A DNA stretch of 14,787 bases from Candidatus Peregrinibacteria bacterium (GTDB taxonomy: Bacteria; Patescibacteriota; Gracilibacteria; Peribacterales; Peribacteraceae): the NCBI GenBank assembly GCA_016215715.1, contig JACRIG010000117.1:1-14787 (forward strand), in the 5' to 3' direction. Each line of letters starts with the position of its first letter. The stretch's first letter is position 1. Below the pieces are notes generated by a model. That model worked only from the letters and a program-made list of their open reading frames with translations, had not been told where the DNA came from and ran no database searches. Below, piece after piece: positions 11,338-14,787 of the stretch. The position numbers and the translations under genes were made by a program.

Positions 11338-12723
11338 TCACAAAGCGCTGCCCCTCTCCCTAACCCTCTCCCCCGGGGAGAGGGAAATAATGAATTCTTT
11401 TGCCTCCTTCTTCGTCGTCACTTCACCTTTGACGTGCGCATCATGGAGAGCCTTGAGAACCTTCCCGACCTCCTCTCCCGCTGCAATTCCGAGCATCTCC
11501 ATCACCTCATCGCCGGAGAGCAACGCCTTCTGTGGCCGCGGATGGGCATCGAGGAAATGCTGATAGTCAGCCACAATCTCATCATAGAGCGAATAATCTG
11601 CAGGATCCGTTCCTGCAATATCCAGCCACATCACCTGCAGTAATTCCGGAAACCACGGGTGGTAGTACCAGTGCGCTTTGCGTTCATCATTCATCGGAGC
11701 AAACGAGCCCATCATCATGTGATGCCCGATGATCCACGCAATCTTGTCCCTGCGCTTCGCCGCCATCTGCAGACGATCGAGCGCTGCTCGCGCAAGATCA
11801 GCCGACACTTCCGCATGATGATCAAAGCGAATTCTTTCCTTCAGCGAAAAAGTTTTTGCTTTTCCGCAATCATGGAACAGTGCAGCGATACGGACATCGA
11901 TGCTGTGCTCCGGCTGGAAATTGCGAATGCAGAGAAGCATGTGTTCCCACACATCGCCTTCATGATGATAATCGGCCGGCTGAGGGATGCCTTTGCAGAC
12001 GGCAAGTTCAGGGAGGAATTCGTGTGCAAGCTTGAGTTCCCATAAATCCTCAAGCGCACGGTCCGGATGCGGCCCAAGCAGCATTTTTTCCAGCTCCTGA
12101 AGCTTTCGTGTTCCCGAAAGGACAGACACGAGAGAAGCAAGTTCATGAAGCGCAGCATACGTCTCAGGGTGGTATTGCCCGCTGAGCAAAGCCCTGAATC
12201 GCACTGCACGTAAAATACGTAATGCATCATGCTTGATACGAATGGCGGGTTCTCCGATGAAGCGAATCAGTTTTTCCTTCAGATCAGCTTCGCCTTTGAA
12301 GGGATCATAGAGCTCACGGGAAATCGGATGAAAATAGATCGCATTGATCGTAAAGTCGCGACGCTTCCCATCCTGCTCCCGATTCCCGAAGACGACAGCT
12401 TCCGGATGTCTGCCGTCCGACGCTTCATCATCTTCGCGGAACGTCGTCACTTCAAATTCATCTTTCCCGAGAGGGATACGCACACTTCCGAGATTCTGTG
12501 ACGCGTCGTACGAAGCTTTAAAGAGCCTGGCAATCTCATCCGGAAGGGCAGAAGTAGCGATATCGATGTCGTGGGGAATTTTGTTTTGGAGCATGTCGCG
12601 CACTCCTCCCCCTACCCACCACGCTTCAAAACCGGCATCCGTGAGCGCCTCGACAATCTGATAGGCCTTCTCGCCATACGGAGTCTCAAGTGTGCGTGCG
12701 ATGATATCTTTCTGGAGAGGCAC
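11338..12723 (-). CDS. cca: CCA-adding enzyme / poly(A) polymerase family tRNA nucleotidyltransferase with HD domain
   Basis: 461 aa from GTG 12723, chosen because a TACAAT -10 sits 6 nt upstream and longer starts would overlap the divergent gene. The class II nucleotidyltransferase core is clear: VGGGVRDML (residues about 37-45), the catalytic DID in PHDIDIATSALPDEI (about 51-65), RRDFTINAIYF and the tRNA-binding-neck motif HDALRILRAVRFRA. The second half is an HD phosphohydrolase domain (HEGDVWEHMLL, LFHDCGKAKTF, FDHHAE, IIGHHM). It adds or repairs the 3' CCA of tRNAs; a poly(A) polymerase role cannot be excluded. Both tRNAs in the window already encode CCA, so repair is likely. The last 14 residues (SLSPGERVRERGSAL) come from an intergenic repeat, and the ancestral stop was probably near KEAKEFI. 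Confidence 0.9.
   Translation of the reverse strand: MPLQKDIIARTLETPYGEKAYQIVEALTDAGFEAWWVGGGVRDMLQNKIPHDIDIATSALPDEIARLFKASYDASQNLGSVRIPLGKDEFEVTTFREDDEASDGRHPEAVVFGNREQDGKRRDFTINAIYFHPISRELYDPFKGEADLKEKLIRFIGEPAIRIKHDALRILRAVRFRALLSGQYHPETYAALHELASLVSVLSGTRKLQELEKMLLGPHPDRALEDLWELKLAHEFLPELAVCKGIPQPADYHHEGDVWEHMLLCIRNFQPEHSIDVRIAALFHDCGKAKTFSLKERIRFDHHAEVSADLARAALDRLQMAAKRRDKIAWIIGHHMMMGSFAPMNDERKAHWYYHPWFPELLQVMWLDIAGTDPADYSLYDEIVADYQHFLDAHPRPQKALLSGDEVMEMLGIAAGEEVGKVLKALHDAHVKGEVTTKKEAKEFIISLSPGERVRERGSAL
11351..11384. repeat. Intergenic palindromic repeat, copy 3, inside the cca 3' end
   Basis: CCCCTCTCCCTAACCCTCTC followed by CCCCGGGGAGAGGG, with a 9-10 bp GC-rich hairpin at 11364-11384. 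Read on the minus strand it encodes LSPGERVRERG, the C-terminus of the nucleotidyltransferase. It is opposite in orientation to copy 2, about 100 nt away. Confidence 0.7.
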
Positions 12724-12729
12724 GATGAA

Positions 12730-12758
12730 ATTGTAGCGTATCAGGTCTTCCGTATACT
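12730..12758. promoter_or_regulatory. Interlocked divergent promoters of cca (-) and the endonuclease gene (+)
   Basis: Plus strand: TTGTAG (12731-12736), 16 nt, TATACT (12753-12758), with ATG 12765 only 6 nt later. Minus strand: -10 TACAAT (12735-12730) with GTG 12723 only 6 nt later and a poor -35. The minus -10 overlaps the plus -35, so the two polymerases would exclude each other. Both mRNAs would be leaderless. Confidence 0.55.
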
Positions 12759-12764
12759 CATCGC

Positions 12765-13589
12765 ATGCTCTATTTCGCAACCCCCGGCGTCCCCCGCTCA
12801 ACCCCCGGCTCCGGCGGCACGGTTGCAGGACTCAGGCATGCGCACAGCCTCGGTATCCGCGCAATGGAAATCGAATGGGTGCAAGCTGTCCCGAAAAATG
12901 TCGAGCGCGTGGAAGAGGTCGGACAGACAGCGAAGGATCTTGGCATGGCACTCACGGTGCACGCTCCTTACTACGTTAATCTGAATTCGCCTGATGCCAC
13001 TACGCTCGAAGCAAGCAAGAAGCGCATTCTCGATGCGCTCACTATGTCCCAGATCGCCGGTGTGCGTTCAGTATGCGTTCATGCTGCCTTTTACCTCGGA
13101 AAGCCACCGGAAGCTGCTTACGATAACGTACGAAGAGCAGTGGAAAGCATCATGAAGCTGAAACAGAAGCTCTTCCCCTCGGTGAATCTTGCATTAGAAA
13201 CGATGGGTAAGCCGAGTCAGTTCGGAACGCTCGAAGAGGTTCTCCGAGTCAGCAAAGAGTTTGATCTCTATCCCTGCGTCGATTCGGCACACATGCATGC
13301 ACGCACCAATGGCATGATTAATACGACGGAGGAATGGAATGAGATGTTTGATACGTACTCAACATTCCTCGGGAAGAAATCATTATCCGGGATGCATCTC
13401 CACTTCTCCGGCATTGCGTATGGGCCGAAGGGTGAGAAGCACCATCTGCCGCTCAGGGAAAGTGATGCACGGTGGAGAGATTTCCTGAAAGTATGTAAAG
13501 ACCGACAGATCGGCGGGGTATTCGTGTGTGAATCGCCGGAGATGGAAGATGATACTTTGTTGCTTCAGAAAACATTCAACGCCCTGTAG
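12765..13589 (+). CDS. nfo: Endonuclease IV-like AP endonuclease (TIM barrel)
   Basis: 274 aa. Family 2 AP endonuclease features in order: N-terminal strand MLYFATPGVP, GLRHAHSLGIRAMEIEWVQ, VHAPYYVNLNSPD (a His metal ligand near residue 67), VRSVCVHAAFYLGKP (His ligand), LALETMGKPSQFGTLEEV (Glu ligand), PCVDSAHMHARTNG (Asp and His ligands), GMHLHFSGIAYGPKGEKHHL (His ligands) and FVCESPEMEDD (Glu ligand). It cleaves DNA 5' to abasic sites using a Zn cluster, in base excision repair. The motif set resembles the shorter archaeal-type enzymes. Start chosen from the leaderless promoter 6 nt upstream. Divergent from cca; a 9-bp hairpin follows the stop. Confidence 0.88.
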   Translation: MLYFATPGVPRSTPGSGGTVAGLRHAHSLGIRAMEIEWVQAVPKNVERVEEVGQTAKDLGMALTVHAPYYVNLNSPDATTLEASKKRILDALTMSQIAGVRSVCVHAAFYLGKPPEAAYDNVRRAVESIMKLKQKLFPSVNLALETMGKPSQFGTLEEVLRVSKEFDLYPCVDSAHMHARTNGMINTTEEWNEMFDTYSTFLGKKSLSGMHLHFSGIAYGPKGEKHHLPLRESDARWRDFLKVCKDRQIGGVFVCESPEMEDDTLLLQKTFNAL

Positions 13590-13610
13590 AGACGCAAGAT
13601 ATTGCGTCTC
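13589..13610 (+). other. Hairpin at the end of the endonuclease gene
   Basis: GAGACGCAA and TTGCGTCTC form a perfect 9-bp stem with a GATA loop, beginning at the last base of the stop codon. No U tract follows, so it may be a weak terminator or mRNA 3'-end stabiliser. Confidence 0.5.
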
Positions 13611-13672
13611 AGCCGTAGGGTATTGTTCTGCTGCCCCTTACAGGATACCGTATCAATAATTTCCCTCCCTTT

Positions 13673-14683
13673 ATGAATCTCGCAATCAACGGTTTCGGCC
13701 GCATCGGACGTCAGGCACTGCGGATCATTCTGGAAAAACATCCGGATATGAACGTTGTACTCATCAATGACCTCACGGATGTCCCCACTCTCGCACATTT
13801 GTTTGAATTCGACTCCAGTTACGGCATTTATGCCGGAGGACATGTGAGTTGCACCGAAACGACGCTGATCGTGAAGGGCAGGAAGATTCAGATCACCGCA
13901 AGTAAAGACCCCGCCACTCTTCCGCACAAAGATCTGAAAGTGGATGTTGTGCTTGAGTGTACCGGACGCTTCACGAAGCGCGAGGAGGCGGCGCTGCATT
14001 TGAAAGCAGGTGCGAAGAAGGTGATCATCTCCGCTCCCTGCAAAGACAAGGCGGATGGCACATTCTGTATCGGCGTGAATCACACGGAGTATGACCCGAA
14101 GACCATGGACATTCTGAGCAACGCATCCTGCACGACAAACTGCCTCGCGCCGATGGCGAAGGTGCTTCATGAAGCCTTCGGGATCAAGTATGGCTTCATG
14201 ACGACGATCCATAGTTATACGAACGACCAGAACCTGCTGGATCTCCCGCACAAGGATTTGCGAAGAGCCCGTGCTGCAGCCATAAACATGGTACCGTCGA
14301 GCACCGGTGCCGCGAAGGCGATCGGGCTCGTGCTTCCTGAACTTCAGGGGAAACTGAGCGGCATTTCCGTCCGTGTCCCGACACCCACAGGAAGTTTAAA
14401 TGATCTCACAGTGATAACAGACAAGGAAGTAACAAAAGAGTCAGTGAATGAAGCATTCGATAAAGCCGCTGAGAACGGTCCCTTAAAAGGAATCATGCGT
14501 GTGGAGAAGCGGCCCATCGTCAGTCATGACATCGTAGGTGACCCCGCCAGCTGCATACTCGACGCCGCCCTCACGGATGTGATTGGAAAGAATCTTGTGA
14601 AGGCGTTCGGGTGGTATGACAATGAGTGGGGGTACAGCAACAGGATTGTGGAGCTTGCGGAATACGTCGGAAGCAAGCTTTAG
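13673..14683 (+). CDS. gap: Glyceraldehyde-3-phosphate dehydrogenase, type I
   Basis: 336 aa, full length. The NAD-binding domain starts MNLAINGFGRIGRQALRII; Asp in VLINDLTD (about residue 32) favours NAD. The catalytic segment is SNASCTTNCLAPMAKVLHE (Cys about 150), with the proton-shuttling His in TTIHSYTNDQNLLD (about 177). VPSSTGAAKAIGLVLPEL, SVRVPTPTGS and WYDNEWGYSNRIVELAEYV are all typical. It converts glyceraldehyde-3-phosphate to 1,3-bisphosphoglycerate in lower glycolysis. The upstream 83 nt hold a hairpin and a pyrimidine-rich stretch (TTCCCTCCCTTT) just before the ATG, with no Shine-Dalgarno and no clear promoter. Two hairpins follow. Confidence 0.97.
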   Translation: MNLAINGFGRIGRQALRIILEKHPDMNVVLINDLTDVPTLAHLFEFDSSYGIYAGGHVSCTETTLIVKGRKIQITASKDPATLPHKDLKVDVVLECTGRFTKREEAALHLKAGAKKVIISAPCKDKADGTFCIGVNHTEYDPKTMDILSNASCTTNCLAPMAKVLHEAFGIKYGFMTTIHSYTNDQNLLDLPHKDLRRARAAAINMVPSSTGAAKAIGLVLPELQGKLSGISVRVPTPTGSLNDLTVITDKEVTKESVNEAFDKAAENGPLKGIMRVEKRPIVSHDIVGDPASCILDAALTDVIGKNLVKAFGWYDNEWGYSNRIVELAEYVGSKL

Positions 14684-14692
14684 CATCTTGAA

Positions 14693-14722
14693 TCGACGCT
14701 GGCAAAACTGTGCCAGCGTCGA
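14693..14722 (+). terminator. Hairpin terminator after gap
   Basis: TCGACGCTGGCA (14693-14704) and TGCCAGCGTCGA (14711-14722) form a perfect 12-bp stem with a 6-nt loop, starting 9 nt after the gap stop. No proper U tract follows, so the mechanism is not certain. Confidence 0.6.
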
Positions 14723-14742
14723 AGCTGCTGTTCTCATTAGTA

Positions 14743-14766
14743 GCATGCAAGCAAATACTTGCATGC
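14743..14766. other. Second hairpin downstream of gap
   Basis: GCATGCAAG (14743-14751) and CTTGCATGC (14758-14766) form a perfect 9-bp stem with loop CAAATA, followed by pyrimidine-rich TACTCTTTCTTCTC to the end of the window. Together with the preceding hairpin it may form a tandem terminator, or belong to the next gene. Confidence 0.5.
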
Positions 14767-14787
14767 ACGTTCGTACTCTTTCTTCTC

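Noticed and set aside
1..14787. CRISPR array, rRNA genes, transposase or integrase
   Set aside because: No regularly spaced direct repeats, no rRNA-like sequence and no recognisable recombinase motifs were seen on either strand.

Overview
The window looks like a chromosome segment of a Candidate Phyla Radiation (Patescibacteria) bacterium, possibly of the Peregrinibacteria/Peribacteria type. This is inferred from the gene set and style: a DUF721/DciA-like protein beside rpsP and a KH protein, an S16 with a long A/E/P/K tail, a small VirB2-like two-helix membrane protein, a minimal SecG, a family 5 solute-binding protein anchored by an N-terminal helix, and secreted Ser/Ala-rich proteins. Most core genes are moderately GC-rich. 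They lack Shine-Dalgarno sites and often have a -10 hexamer 6 to 10 nt before the start codon, which suggests leaderless mRNAs.

Layout. 1-1650: a shared terminator and a minus-strand SLH/Calx-beta surface protein, divergent from the next block. 1652-3196: dciA-like, rpsP, khpA-like and a pilin-like gene, then a terminator. 3241-3531: a minus-strand tRNA-Val(UAC) with an unusual upstream module and a 3' hairpin. 3566-6124: secG and a large peptide-binding-type protein. 6128-6647: rplI (bL9). 6744-6953: tRNA-Ile(UAU) with the same kind of upstream module. 6954-10278: an accessory stretch, more AT-rich at first, with a three-helix membrane protein, a GNAT acetyltransferase, micro-ORFs, a frameshifted gene, a small gene behind a near-consensus promoter, and repeats. 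10279-14787: a secreted Cys-rich protein, a CCA-adding-type nucleotidyltransferase (minus), a divergent endonuclease IV-like gene, and a type I GAPDH.

Most notable observation. Both tRNA genes are preceded by the same composite architecture. It consists of a -10 box, an exact copy of tRNA nt 1-19 (22 nt identity including the preceding CAT), a short hairpin with a GATCG-N4-CGATC core, a CAAATnAAAAAG-like linker, and a 16-nt exact reverse complement of nt 13-28 of that same tRNA. A 39-nt spacer with a second -10 box and the full tRNA follow. Lengths match almost to the base (79 and 80 nt modules, 39 and 39 nt spacers, 118 and 119 nt period) although the sequences are specific to each tRNA. This could be an undescribed tRNA-linked regulatory or repeat system. 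The antisense 16-mer can pair with the partial copy upstream or with the D-arm of the real tRNA downstream, but not with both.
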